The notes: generated by a model from the sequence alone, not told the origin. A stretch of 64,000 nucleotides of DNA from Roseibium salinum (GCF_026240905.1 NZ_JAPEVI010000002.1:376977-440976); one strand, 5' to 3'. Positions 17,446-27,825 are shown, numbered from the stretch's first letter. Translations and numbers: made by a program.

Positions 17446-20400
17446 TTAGGCTCCGATCCTGATCGTGCGAATTTCGAAGGGCTTGAAGGTCAAGGGAAGT
17501 CGCCCGTCAGTGACCGAAAGGGCCACCGGGCTGCGCTCCAGAAGATCGGTCTCTTCCGCCCTTTCAAACCCGCTCGGCAGGCGAAGGACGCTTTCGGACT
17601 GCCGCCCGTGGGTCTCCCACAACCTGATGATGACATCGTTGCCGGTCTCGGCCTTTTTCACGGCTTCGATCGTCACGCCCTCTCCGTCGAGCGACACGAG
17701 GGGCTCGATCTCCCGGGGCGGCGAATCCGGTTTCTCCCCCGCGGCGAGAAGACGGAGCGGCAGATTGAATTCCTCTGCGGCCGCCGGAACGCCTTCCCCC
17801 TCGTGCAGGCCGTGATGGACAAGAATGGCATAGCGGAAACGGTGCTCGCCCTGATCGGCTTCAGGCCAGGGATAAGTGGGCGAGCGGAGCAGCGTCAGCC
17901 GGAGCGCGTTTTCCTTCCAGTCGTAGCCGTATTTGCAATCGTTCAGCAGGGCGACGCCGAACCCTGGCTCCGACTTGTCGACCCAGCGATGCATCACGGT
18001 CTCGAACCTGGCCTGATCCCAGGAGGTATTCCTGTGTTTCGGGCGCGTGACGTGACCGAACTGGATTTCCGCGGTCGTTTCGCGGGCCAGCACGTTGACC
18101 GGAAAGGCAGCCTTGACCAGGGTGTGTTGTTCGCGCCAGTCGATGAAACTGTCGACCTCGACCCTTGCGCTCTCCGCCTCCAGAGAAATCACCTGGACGA
18201 TCGTCGAGCTTTCATAGCGCCACTCGAACCGGACGGCCGCGCGGTAAGGGCCGGTTTCGACCACCCTTGCCGAAACGAGCCGATCGATGTCCCAGCTCTG
18301 ATCCTCGAAGCCTTCGTCGATGTCCCAGGCATCGAATTGCGGCGGCATGTCGCGAAAAGCCTGCAGCCGGTTCGCCTTGTCGCCCGGCACGACCGCCTCG
18401 CGGCCGTTGCGCTTGTCGAAGATCGAGGTGATCCGTCCCTTGCCATCGAATGCGACGGCCAGCAGCCCGTTCTCCAGACGGGTTTCGGAAACGGACAGAC
18501 CACCGGTGCCGATGGCGGCATCGCCGTCCTCCAGCGCCACGACGTATCCGCCCATGGCCGGCAGATCCTTTACGGGTGCGGTCTGTTCGATCGTCCCGTC
18601 GGCGCGGCAAATGGCCTGCGTCGGAATTGCCTCGCCACGATAGAGAAGGTTTTTGGCATCGCTTCCTTCGAGGCTCACGAGGCCCCTTCGCGGCCGGCCG
18701 AGGATATTGAACAGCAGGCGGCCATTGCCGCCGGCGATTGCGGCCGCCAACTCCTGCTTCAGCTCTGCCACCCCTTTGAAGAACCTCTCATAGTCCCGAT
18801 CGCTGTCATCGAAGACCGCGCCGATCGATGTGCCCGGCAGAATGTCGTGAAACTGATGGAGCAAGGCGATACGCCAGAGCTCATGAAGGCGCTCCGCTGG
18901 ATAGGCATGGCCGCAACGCGTCATGGCAAGGCAGGCCAGCGCTTCCAGTTCCCGCAGGGCCTGTTCCGCCAGCCGGTTGTTGCGCTTGTTCTTGGCAACG
19001 GACGTCAACGTGCCGCGGTGGAATTCCAGGTAGAGCTCGCCCGACCAGACCGGATACCGGTCCGCCTCCCGTTCCATGCGCGCCAAAAGCCGCTCGAAGA
19101 AGGGGCGCATGTGGTCGTGAACGACCGCCGGACAGCCCGGAATGCCCTTTTCCATACGCCGGATGTTTTCCAGCATCTCCCGCGTCGGCCCGCCGCCGCC
19201 GTCGCCGTGGCCATAGACCAGGAACAGGTCGCGGTTGAGGGCCTGCTGGCCGTAGCGGCGCCAGGTCCCCATCACATGGGTCGGCTTCAGATCCGGGCAG
19301 TAGGTGGTCCCGATACCGCCTGACGCGTAAGGCTGGGTGGTGAGGAAATAGGACGCAAGCTTGGTCCCGTCGATTCCCTGCCAGAAAAACGTGTCGTAGG
19401 GCATGCGGTTGGTGTCGTTCCAGCTGAGCTTGTGCGTGACGAAGACATCGATGCCGGCCAGCTTCATCAGCTGCGGCAGCGCGGCCGAATAGCCGAACGT
19501 GTCAGGCAACCACAGGATGCGCGGCCGGATCCCGAAGGTTTCCTCGTGATAGGCGACACCGTGGAGTATGTGCCGGACCAGCGATTCCGCGCCGGTGATG
19601 TTGGCATCCGGCTCCAGCCACAGCGCGCCTTCGATCTCGAATTCGCCGCTCGTCACCTTGTCGCGCAACCGGTCGAAGAGCTCGGGATAGTCATCGGCCA
19701 GATAGTCGAGCAGGACACCCTGGTTGTACATGAAACGGTAGTCGGGATACTGATCCATCAGCGCCAGGGCCGTCGCCATGGAGCGGGCCATCTTCTGCCG
19801 CGTCTCGCGAATGCGCCACAGCCAGGCGACATCGATATGCGTGTGGCCGGTGACCGTGATTGTCGGCTTTTCGGAAAAATCCTCGGCCGCATAGATTTCG
19901 GCCGCGATCGTTGCGGCGCCTTGCAAAGTGGCGGCGAACCGCTCCGGATTGCCGGGGCGGAAGTCGATGCTCTTCAGCGCCGCATCGACCCGGTTCACGA
20001 TGAACTGCCGGCGGGGATCGTCCTCGGGCAGCAGGCGGGCGACGTCGAGCGGCACTCTAAGATCGTAATAGACGTGCTCGGCCAGCGGGTCATGCAGCAT
20101 CAAACGGCATCCGAAGCCGGCCTGCCGGCGGTTTTCAATCGTTCCGGCCTCAATCAGGATATCGTAGCGCCGTCCGGGCACCGCATTTTCGGACAGCAGC
20201 AGTTCGCGGTGATTGCCGTCGGCGCCCTGCGCGATCCGGCCGTCGACGCGAACCAAGCATTGCGGGTCAGAACGCCCCATCGTGCTGCCGAACTGGGCGT
20301 CGATGTGCAAAAAGAGACGCCGGCCCTCCGCCTCGGGCGGCGTCAGCGCTGGCCCGGCAAACCAGAAATAGCCTCCCGGCTCGCCCCACAGCAGATCGGG

Positions 20401-20559
20401 GCCGGCAGCCTGCCAATCGCCCCGCGCCTCGGCAACGACCTGGGCCCGCTCGTCCGGCCGGGCACGGCGGAACTCGAGCGACACGGGATCCGGCAATGGC
20501 TCAAAGATGCGCGCGCGCAGTTCACCCAGCAGATGATCAAGTTTCTTCAGACGTCGCAT
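17446..20559 (-). CDS. Alpha-mannosidase, glycoside hydrolase family 38
   Basis: A 1037-residue enzyme, the length of the class II cytosolic/vacuolar type (MAN2C1/Ams1-like). The zinc site starts with HTHIDVAWLWRIRETRQK (about residues 237-254). The nucleophile region is ILWLPDTFGYSAALPQ, followed by VTHKLSWNDTNRMPYDTFFW. The C-terminal half is the beta-rich GH38C region with QFGHVTRPKHRNTSWDQARFE. It removes alpha-linked mannose from oligosaccharides by a retaining mechanism. There is no signal peptide, so it acts on imported glycans. Two LacI-type palindromes lie in the 162-base gap before it, and the PHP gene follows directly. Confidence 0.93.
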   Translation of the reverse strand: MRRLKKLDHLLGELRARIFEPLPDPVSLEFRRARPDERAQVVAEARGDWQAAGPDLLWGEPGGYFWFAGPALTPPEAEGRRLFLHIDAQFGSTMGRSDPQCLVRVDGRIAQGADGNHRELLLSENAVPGRRYDILIEAGTIENRRQAGFGCRLMLHDPLAEHVYYDLRVPLDVARLLPEDDPRRQFIVNRVDAALKSIDFRPGNPERFAATLQGAATIAAEIYAAEDFSEKPTITVTGHTHIDVAWLWRIRETRQKMARSMATALALMDQYPDYRFMYNQGVLLDYLADDYPELFDRLRDKVTSGEFEIEGALWLEPDANITGAESLVRHILHGVAYHEETFGIRPRILWLPDTFGYSAALPQLMKLAGIDVFVTHKLSWNDTNRMPYDTFFWQGIDGTKLASYFLTTQPYASGGIGTTYCPDLKPTHVMGTWRRYGQQALNRDLFLVYGHGDGGGGPTREMLENIRRMEKGIPGCPAVVHDHMRPFFERLLARMEREADRYPVWSGELYLEFHRGTLTSVAKNKRNNRLAEQALRELEALACLAMTRCGHAYPAERLHELWRIALLHQFHDILPGTSIGAVFDDSDRDYERFFKGVAELKQELAAAIAGGNGRLLFNILGRPRRGLVSLEGSDAKNLLYRGEAIPTQAICRADGTIEQTAPVKDLPAMGGYVVALEDGDAAIGTGGLSVSETRLENGLLAVAFDGKGRITSIFDKRNGREAVVPGDKANRLQAFRDMPPQFDAWDIDEGFEDQSWDIDRLVSARVVETGPYRAAVRFEWRYESSTIVQVISLEAESARVEVDSFIDWREQHTLVKAAFPVNVLARETTAEIQFGHVTRPKHRNTSWDQARFETVMHRWVDKSEPGFGVALLNDCKYGYDWKENALRLTLLRSPTYPWPEADQGEHRFRYAILVHHGLHEGEGVPAAAEEFNLPLRLLAAGEKPDSPPREIEPLVSLDGEGVTIEAVKKAETGNDVIIRLWETHGRQSESVLRLPSGFERAEETDLLERSPVALSVTDGRLPLTFKPFEIRTIRIGA

Positions 20560-20611
20560 GACAGGTCCCGTGGCATGGAAGGGCCTTTTCCCGGCCCTCG
20601 CGCCTGTATGA

Positions 20612-20625
20612 TGAATTTATTTTCA
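20612..20625. promoter_or_regulatory. LacI-type operator candidate 4
   Basis: TGAATTTATTTTCA keeps the TGAA and TTTTCA ends with two changes from the palindrome at 20688. It lies about 50 bases upstream of the mannosidase start. Confidence 0.5.
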
Positions 20626-20687
20626 TGATCGCGGCGCTCAAAGTGAGACTATACGACTGCCACAGCTTGATAAAGCCGCGAGAGAAA

Positions 20688-20701
20688 TGAAAATATTTTC
20701 A
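20688..20701. promoter_or_regulatory. LacI-type operator candidate 5 (perfect palindrome)
   Basis: TGAAAATATTTTCA is a perfect 14-base palindrome between the lacI gene and the mannosidase gene and serves as the reference site. Its centre is AT, not the CG typical of many LacI operators. Confidence 0.7.
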
Positions 20702-20721
20702 AATGACGGCCATATGCACCG

Positions 20722-21762
20722 TCAGGACAGCGTCGAAACACTTTCGCGCTCCACGACACCGCAGCCGAGTTCGAGCCGATAGGCGACCCGCTCGCTGTCA
20801 TTGGCCACGATCCGCTGCTCGAGAAGGCTGAGGGCAGCCGGACCCATCTGCTCCAGCGGCACCTTCACCGTCGTCAGGGGCGGATTGACCAGGTCGCCGA
20901 GAGCGACGCCGTCGAAGCCGATGACCGACACGTCCTCGGGAATCGCATGACCTTCGGCGGCAAGCGCCCGCATGGCGCCGATCGCCAGATTGTCCGCCGC
21001 GCAGAACAGCGCCGTCACGCCGCCCAGGCCGCCGTTCTGTTGGAGCCATAACCGGACAGCCTCTTCGCCATAGCGCGGCTCATAGCCACCAACATGCAGC
21101 ACCGGCGCATCCTCCAGAGGCAAGTTATGCGCGCGGAAGGCATCCCAGAAGCCGTCCTGGCGCCGGCGGATCGTCGTTCGCCCGTCCCAGGTGAGGTGCA
21201 GGATTTTCCGGTGGCCCCGCGAGATCAGCCAATTGGTGGCCAATTGCGCCGCGAAGCGGTTGCCCGGCGAGACGCTGTCAATGCGCATCTCCTGATCCTC
21301 GCCGTTGACAAGGACCGCCGGAAGCCCCGACGCGCTGATGCCGGCGAGAAAATCCCCGCGGTCGTCATTGATGATGATGATGCCGTCCGCCCTGGCTTTC
21401 TCCGCTGCCGAGATCACGTTTGCAGCGCTTAGGTTTCCGGTTTCCGAGTGGGGCACGAGCTTGACGCCGCGGCGCTCGCAGTCGCGCGACAGCGCATTCA
21501 GTATCGTCCATGAGAACAGGTTGGTCTCGTTCTCCGGCAAGGCATCGTCGGTCACCGCCAGCAGGACCGTCCCGAAGGCCGAAATGGTCGCCTTGGCCTT
21601 GCGATCGGCCAGATAGCCAAGTTCCTTGGCCGCTTCCAGAACGCGCGCCCGGACTTCCGCCGAAATCGATGCCGTGCCATTGAGGACATGCGATACCGTG
21701 GAATTGGCGACCTCCGCCCTGCGAGCCACATCCTTGATGCCGACCTTGCGATTTTGCGGCAT
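20722..21762 (-). CDS. LacI-family transcriptional regulator
   Basis: A 346-residue repressor-type protein. The N-terminal helix-turn-helix and hinge are VGIKDVARRAEVANSTVSHVLNGTASISAEVRARVLEAAKELGYL (about residues 7-51). The remaining 280 residues are the periplasmic-binding-like effector domain with IISRGHRKILHLTW and VSVIGFDGVALGDLVNPPLTTVKVPLEQMG. The gene lies just upstream of the mannosidase-PHP pair in the same direction. A palindrome at 21825-21838 lies upstream of its own start, suggesting autoregulation. The ligand is presumably a sugar released by the encoded enzymes. Confidence 0.93.
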   Translation of the reverse strand: MPQNRKVGIKDVARRAEVANSTVSHVLNGTASISAEVRARVLEAAKELGYLADRKAKATISAFGTVLLAVTDDALPENETNLFSWTILNALSRDCERRGVKLVPHSETGNLSAANVISAAEKARADGIIIINDDRGDFLAGISASGLPAVLVNGEDQEMRIDSVSPGNRFAAQLATNWLISRGHRKILHLTWDGRTTIRRRQDGFWDAFRAHNLPLEDAPVLHVGGYEPRYGEEAVRLWLQQNGGLGGVTALFCAADNLAIGAMRALAAEGHAIPEDVSVIGFDGVALGDLVNPPLTTVKVPLEQMGPAALSLLEQRIVANDSERVAYRLELGCGVVERESVSTLS

Positions 21763-21824
21763 ATCACTTAACTCCCAAACAGCAATTGCGCGCAGCGCCG
21801 AAGCGGCCGATGATCGCCGCCTAA

Positions 21825-21838
21825 TGAAAATAGTTTCA
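21825..21838. promoter_or_regulatory. LacI-type operator candidate 6
   Basis: TGAAAATAGTTTCA, one change from the perfect palindrome, 63 bases upstream of the lacI start. It fits autoregulation. Confidence 0.6.
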
Positions 21839-21987
21839 GAAGCTTATATACGACCTCCAGCCGAACTGGAACGTTTTTTGGCAAGGAAATAGCGCGTTTT
21901 CCGGTAGGCTTGGCGCGCATGCGTGCCAATGCAGTCCTCACCTACAGAAATTTTTGCACAGCATGGATGAAGTCCGCCTCCGAACAT

Positions 21988-22794
21988 TCAGCCCGACGGG
22001 CCTGACATGGCGGCCCTGCCTTTACCGGCTCCGGCGGTCGTCCGGCGCAGAAGCGCCCGATAGCGGGCCTGGCTGCCCAGAAGATGGTTTCGCATGGCCT
22101 CACGCGCTTCGTCCGCATTGCCGTCGGCGATCGCCTGCACGATATCCCCGTGTTCCCGATCGAGTATGGCGACATAGGCCTTCAGTTCAGGGCCTCCGGA
22201 CGTGGTAGCGAGCGCCCGCCGCGGGATAATGCCCGGGCCTACCAGTTCGAGGAACTCCCGGAAACGGGGATTGTTGGTGGCATCGGCAATTGCCATGTGC
22301 AGATCGAAATCGGCCTGCGGACTGGATTCGCCCTTTGCAAACAGCTCCTGCAGCGTGTGCAAGGTCTCGAAGAGGGTTTCGAGCTGGGCCGGCGACCGTC
22401 TGCGCGCGGCAAGGGCCGCAGCCTCGGTTTCCACGGCCGTACGCAGTTCGAGCATCTCGATCATCGAGGAAATGCGGGCCGGCTCGACGTTCTGAAACGG
22501 CAGCGGCGTCTTTTCCGCCGGCGCAAGCACGAAGACGCCGGCACCCTGGCGCGAATCCAGCAGACCGTCGGCGCGCAACGTGGCAACCGCCTCGCGGATC
22601 ACGGTGCGGCTCACGGAGAATTCCTCGGTCAGGCGCGCTTCGCTGGGAAGCCGGTCGCCAACGGCGTATTTGCCCTCTTCGATCTGCGTGCGCAGTTTCT
22701 CGCACACGGTTGATGCCAACGTCTTCCTGCTTGATTCCACGCCCGGTCTCACAATCCCTGCACGCTGCTGCCCACGTTGCTGGCGTGGGCACAA
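21988..22794 (-). CDS. GntR-family regulator, FadR/FCD subfamily
   Basis: A regulator of up to 268 residues. The winged helix is about residues 25-95 (LRTQIEEGKYAVGDRLPSEA, then EFSVSRTVIREAVATLRADG, SRQGAGVFVL). The C-terminal FCD effector domain is all-helical, with ELRTAVETEAAALAARR, FDLHMAIADATNNPRF and EHGDIVQAIADGNADEAREAMRNHL, which hold the usual D-H-H metal/ligand residues. The open frame begins with TTG at 22794; internal GTG or TTG codons in the next 26 codons are also possible starts, so the true N-terminus is unsure. It diverges from the dehydratase gene and probably represses it until a sugar acid is present. Confidence 0.88.
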   Translation of the reverse strand: MCPRQQRGQQRAGIVRPGVESSRKTLASTVCEKLRTQIEEGKYAVGDRLPSEARLTEEFSVSRTVIREAVATLRADGLLDSRQGAGVFVLAPAEKTPLPFQNVEPARISSMIEMLELRTAVETEAAALAARRRSPAQLETLFETLHTLQELFAKGESSPQADFDLHMAIADATNNPRFREFLELVGPGIIPRRALATTSGGPELKAYVAILDREHGDIVQAIADGNADEAREAMRNHLLGSQARYRALLRRTTAGAGKGRAAMSGPSG

Positions 22795-23932
<1,138 letters not shown>

Positions 23933-24012
23933 GCAAAGCCGCCGGCCCTCCGGCAGACTGGCGGCGGGCCGGCCGAACTTAACCAAGCAAGCGTGAATTC
24001 AGGGAGGATACC

Positions 24013-24990
24013 ATGCTGAAGAAACTGACTGTTGCAATGGCTGCGGCCTCGATAGGCCTTTTTGCGTCCGCGGACGCCAGAGCCGACTATCCGGAGCGGG
24101 ATATCCGCGTCGTCGTGCCGTGGGGCGCGGGCGGAGGTACCGACGGCATCGTCCGCAAGCTCACGACCATCGCCGAGGACATTATCGGCACCTCCATGTA
24201 TGTCGAGAATATCGAGGGCGGGATCAGCGCCACCGGCGTATCGGAGGTCATGAAGGCCAAGCCGGACGGCTACACGATCGGCGCGCTGACCTATGACAGC
24301 ATCGTCACGGTGCCCTGGCAGGGCCTTCTGCCCAGCTACAATATGGAAAAGCTGAAGCTGATCGCCCGGGTGACCAGCGAGCCGGACGCCATCGTCGTTG
24401 ACGCGGACGGGCCCTATGAATCCATCGGCGATCTGCTTGCCGACGCGAAGGCAAATCCCGGCAAGGTGAAGGTCGGAATTCAGAACACGGGATCGCGCAC
24501 GCACCTGGCCATGCTGCAGCTTCAGGACGCCGCGGACGTGGAGTTCAATCTGATCGCCTATCCGGGCGGCGCCGCGCCGCAGAAGGAAGCGATCCTCAAC
24601 GATGAGGTCGAAGTGGCGGCGACCAGCCTTGGCGACTTCGCTTCGCTGATCCAGAGCGGCGACGCATTCGGGCTGATGGAATTCTCCGAAACGCGCAATC
24701 CGACCTATGCGGACGTGCCGACGGCCGCCGAAGAAAATCTCGACATCCAGGTCGGCAGCTTCATCGTCTTCGCGGCTCCCGCGGGCACTCCGGACGACGT
24801 GGTTGCCAAGATCGAGGATGCCTACAAGCAGGCGCTGGAAAGCGACGAATTCCAGAAATGGGTCGCCGATGTCGGCGTGACGCCGGACTGGATCGGAACG
24901 GCGGACGTCACGGCCTGGGCGGACGAGACGGCGCAAACCCTCTACCAGCAGATGGACGACCTGGTCGAGAAGGGCGTGATCTCCAAGTAG
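24013..24990 (+). CDS. Tripartite tricarboxylate transporter binding protein, TctC family
   Basis: A 325-residue periplasmic protein with a signal peptide (LKKLTVAMAAASIGLFASADARA, cleavage near residue 24). Typical Bug/TctC features follow: YPERDIRVVVPWGAGGGTDGIVRKL, NIEGGISATGVSEVMKAKPDGYTIG and the C-terminal AAPAGTPDDVVAKIEDAYKQAL. It captures a carboxylate for the TctAB membrane proteins encoded downstream. With kdgD before it, a hexarate or related sugar acid is a plausible ligand. A strong stem-loop follows. Confidence 0.9.
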   Translation: MLKKLTVAMAAASIGLFASADARADYPERDIRVVVPWGAGGGTDGIVRKLTTIAEDIIGTSMYVENIEGGISATGVSEVMKAKPDGYTIGALTYDSIVTVPWQGLLPSYNMEKLKLIARVTSEPDAIVVDADGPYESIGDLLADAKANPGKVKVGIQNTGSRTHLAMLQLQDAADVEFNLIAYPGGAAPQKEAILNDEVEVAATSLGDFASLIQSGDAFGLMEFSETRNPTYADVPTAAEENLDIQVGSFIVFAAPAGTPDDVVAKIEDAYKQALESDEFQKWVADVGVTPDWIGTADVTAWADETAQTLYQQMDDLVEKGVISK

Positions 24991-25009
24991 ATGCTCCTGC
25001 ACGATGAAC

Positions 25010-25039
25010 GGGACGCCGCCGGCAGACCGGCGGCGTCCC
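25010..25039. other. GC-rich stem-loop after tctC
   Basis: A perfect 13-base stem (25010-25022 with 25027-25039) with a 4-base loop in the 140-base gap between tctC and tctB. There is no T-run. Its position matches the stem-loops after the other three binding-protein genes of this window. Confidence 0.7.
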
Positions 25040-25130
25040 GGACTGCAGAAAAGCCGACCGCTTCCAATGTGCTGGAGCCTCCCGGGTTCTGAAGAAACCG
25101 GGATACTCCAGGGACCAGGGTTTCTATCGA

Positions 25131-25598
25131 ATGTCAGGTGTTACCGGAAAACTGGCGCGCATGGGGTTCACCCTGTTCCTCATGGCTCTGACGACAATCT
25201 ATCTCGTCGCCGCATTTCAGATCAGGGTTCCGTTTGCCGAAGGCCTTGCCGGCCCGCGCTTCCTGCCCATTCTGGCCTCAGGGATCATGTATTTGGCATT
25301 GCTCCGGATCATCTGGCGGCAGAGCCGGCAGGACGGGGATGCCGAGCCGTTGCGTTCCCTTGCAGCCCCGGCACAGGTGGTTGTCGCCACGGGGCTTTAC
25401 GCCGCGCTGTTCGAGCCGCTCGGATATGTCGTCTCCACATTCCTGTTCACACTCGGCCTCTTCCGGGTTTTCGATTTCGAACGCAACCGGCCACTGGTCA
25501 TGGTGCTCTACGCAGCCGCGGTGACTTTTGTCTTCTATCTGCTGTTCGCCGTCGCCTTCAGCATTCGCCTGCCCCTGGTGCCCGGAGCGATCCAGTGA
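25131..25598 (+). CDS. Tripartite tricarboxylate transporter small membrane subunit, TctB family
   Basis: A 155-residue protein with four predicted transmembrane helices, the standard TctB size and layout. An example is MGFTLFLMALTTIYLVAAF near the N-terminus, and the two C-terminal helices contain PLGYVVSTFLFTLGLFRVF and VTFVFYLLFAVAF. Its stop codon overlaps the GTG start of tctA, so the two membrane subunits are translated together. Confidence 0.88.
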   Translation: MSGVTGKLARMGFTLFLMALTTIYLVAAFQIRVPFAEGLAGPRFLPILASGIMYLALLRIIWRQSRQDGDAEPLRSLAAPAQVVVATGLYAALFEPLGYVVSTFLFTLGLFRVFDFERNRPLVMVLYAAAVTFVFYLLFAVAFSIRLPLVPGAIQ

Positions 25599-27151
25599 CC
25601 TTTTTTCTCGAGCTTCTCAACGGCTTCACCGTTCTTGCCCGCCCGGACGTGCTGGGCTTCATGGTGCTGGGCTTCTTCATCGGTGCCTTCTTCGGCGCCA
25701 TGCCGGGCCTGACCTCGGTGCTGGCGATCGCGCTACTGCTGCCGGTCACCTACAGCATCGATGTCGTTCCGGCCCTGGTGATGTGCGCGGCCATCTTCAT
25801 GTCCGGCATGTATGCCGGCAGCATCACGGCGACAACGATCAACATTCCCGGCGCCCCCTCCTCCATGATGACGGCGATTGAAGGCAATCGGCTCATGAAG
25901 AAGGGACAGGGCGCCAATGCGCTCGGACACGCGGCCCTCGGGTCCATGATCGGCGGCTCGGTCGGAGCGCTGCTGCTGATGGCGCTGATGCCGCTGGCGG
26001 CGAAGCTGTCGCTGCTCATACAGACGCCGGGCAAGTTTTCGCTGGTCCTCTTCGCGCTGATCGTCATCGTCATCGTCGAGCGCGCCGAGATCAGCAAGGG
26101 CATCGTGGCCACCCTGCTCGGCATCATGATCGCGACCATCGGCATCGACGTGATGCAGCCGATCCCCCGCATTCATTTCGGCACGGAACTGTTGGTCGAA
26201 GGCATCAACATGATGCCGATCATCATCGGCACCTTCGCGATCTGCGAGGTGCTGGTGCAGGCACAGGCCCATGCCGAGACGCTGAACGCACAGGCGCTGC
26301 GCGTTGCCTCCGAGATCCGCCGCCGGGACTTTCTCCCCAAGTGGTCGGAAGTGCGCGATATCGGTCTGTTCACCTATCTCAAGAGCGCCTTGATCGGTTA
26401 CGGCATCGGCATCCTGCCAGGTGCCGGCGGCTCCATGGCGGCCTTCGTCGCCTACGCCGATGCCAAGCGCGGCTCGAAGAAACCACAGGAATATGGCGAC
26501 GGAAGCCGCGAGGGGATCGCGGCAGCGGAAAGCGCCAACAATTCCATGTGCGGCGGAGCCTTCGTGCCGATGCTGATGTTCGGCATCCCGGGCGACCCCA
26601 CCACGGCGGTGGTCCTGGGGGTCCTGGTGATCAACGGTTTGCAGCCCGGCCCGCGGCTTCTGGAGAACCAGGTGGACCTGATCGCTCCCATGTTCGCCTC
26701 GCTTCTGGTCAGCGCGCTGATCCTGATCCCGCTGACCCTGTTCCTGCTCGGCCCCTGGTTCGTGCGGATCGTCGCCATTCCGCGCGGCCTGCTCTATGCC
26801 TCCATCGCGGTGGTGGCGCTGGTGGGCAGCTTCGTTGCGACTTTCTCGGTCTTCCAGATGGCGCTTGCGGTCGTGTTCGGAGTGCTGGCGTTCTTCATGC
26901 GTAAGAACGGCTACCCCACCGTTTCCCTGCTGCTCGGCTTCATTCTCGGTCCGGACCTGGAACAATACCTGCGGCGGTCCCTGGCGCTCAACGACAACAA
27001 TCCGGTCGTCTTCCTGACCAGCCCGGATAGCCTCTTCTTCCTCGTTCTGGCAGCGGTGTTCTTCTACTTCATGGTTCTGCGCAAACAGCCGGCGACCGGG
27101 GCCGGTCTGCCTGAGGACGCGTCCTCGAAGGCGGCCGAAGACCGGACTTGA
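25595..27151 (+). CDS. Tripartite tricarboxylate transporter large membrane subunit, TctA family
   Basis: A 518-residue protein with 10-12 transmembrane helices. Signature regions are FFIGAFFGAMPGLTSVLAIALLLP, NIPGAPSSMMTAIEGNRLMKKGQG and GIGILPGAGGSMAAFVAYADAKRGSKKP, the repeated PG-rich motifs of TctA. The frame stays open far upstream, but the GTG at 25595 is chosen because it overlaps the tctB stop (GTGA) and gives VTFFLELLNGFTVLARPDVL, a normal TctA N-terminus. It is the transport channel of the carrier, driven by the ion gradient. Confidence 0.9.
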   Translation: MTFFLELLNGFTVLARPDVLGFMVLGFFIGAFFGAMPGLTSVLAIALLLPVTYSIDVVPALVMCAAIFMSGMYAGSITATTINIPGAPSSMMTAIEGNRLMKKGQGANALGHAALGSMIGGSVGALLLMALMPLAAKLSLLIQTPGKFSLVLFALIVIVIVERAEISKGIVATLLGIMIATIGIDVMQPIPRIHFGTELLVEGINMMPIIIGTFAICEVLVQAQAHAETLNAQALRVASEIRRRDFLPKWSEVRDIGLFTYLKSALIGYGIGILPGAGGSMAAFVAYADAKRGSKKPQEYGDGSREGIAAAESANNSMCGGAFVPMLMFGIPGDPTTAVVLGVLVINGLQPGPRLLENQVDLIAPMFASLLVSALILIPLTLFLLGPWFVRIVAIPRGLLYASIAVVALVGSFVATFSVFQMALAVVFGVLAFFMRKNGYPTVSLLLGFILGPDLEQYLRRSLALNDNNPVVFLTSPDSLFFLVLAAVFFYFMVLRKQPATGAGLPEDASSKAAEDRT

Positions 27152-27173
27152 GGTTTCGCGGGCGGGTCGGGTG

Positions 27174-27515
27174 CTATTCTGAGCCTTGAGCTATGGGGTC
27201 GGTTTGACGGACCCATGCGGGGATATCGTGCCTGTCGTGCAGGATTCGCCAAACGTCGACACAATCGGAACGCTCGATATAGAAAACCAGGTACGGATAG
27301 CGCTGAAGTCGCAGGTGCCGCAGGTCGGCGATCCTGAGTTCGTGGGCATAGTGCGGAGAGCCAGCAGCCGGATGAGACGAGAGCAGTCTGTATGCCTCTT
27401 CCAGCGAATCAACGAAACCAATCGCGACTTCGACACCCGCTTCATGCACATATCGATTGATCGCTTCTTCGGTGTCCTGCTGCGCCCGGTGTCGGGGAAT
27501 GACAGGTTTGGGCAT
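27174..27515 (-). CDS. parE: ParE/RelE-type toxin
   Basis: A 113-residue protein of the RelE/ParE fold. It contains EEAINRYVHEAGVEVAIGFVDSLEEAYRLLSSHP, GSPHYAHELRIADLRHLRLQRYPYLVFYI and a final strand VDVWRILHDRHDIP, the pattern of ParE toxins, which usually poison DNA gyrase. The ATG at 27515 overlaps the antitoxin stop by one base; a GTG at 27518 is also possible. Order (antitoxin first) and coupling are standard. Confidence 0.88.
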   Translation of the reverse strand: MPKPVIPRHRAQQDTEEAINRYVHEAGVEVAIGFVDSLEEAYRLLSSHPAAGSPHYAHELRIADLRHLRLQRYPYLVFYIERSDCVDVWRILHDRHDIPAWVRQTDPIAQGSE

Positions 27516-27748
27516 CACCCTTGTCTGCGTGCCTGATTACGCAGTTTTTCGAAATAGCCCGCATCAACCGGAGAGGTCTCCGCAGATGCGGCACCTTCAA
27601 GCAGAAGGGAGCGCAGGTGTTCACGGTCGCGGTCGCGGCGGATCAATTCGCGGATATACTCGCTGCTTGTGCCGTAACCGCGGCCTGTAACCTGTTGATC
27701 GACATAGTCTTTCAGGCTGTCCGGGAGGGAGATGTTCATCGTGCTCAT
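27515..27748 (-). CDS. parD: ParD-type antitoxin
   Basis: A 77-residue protein starting MSTMNISLPDSLKDYVDQQV, a ribbon-helix-helix DNA-binding start, then GYGTSSEYIRELIRRDRDREHLRSLLLEGA and an acidic, flexible end that wraps the toxin (SAETSPVDAGYFEKLRNQ). The open frame extends 33 codons further upstream, but the RHH motif must begin near ATG 27748. A second ATG at 27739 is possible. The AT-rich gap before it (27749-27825) is the likely autoregulated promoter. Confidence 0.88.
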   Translation of the reverse strand: MSTMNISLPDSLKDYVDQQVTGRGYGTSSEYIRELIRRDRDREHLRSLLLEGAASAETSPVDAGYFEKLRNQARRQG

Positions 27749-27825
27749 GGCGCTAAAATAGTCAATATGACAAAATTTGGCAAGATTTGCCTGAATAGCC
27801 AATGGGAGCCGTCGGACCCAGCGCC

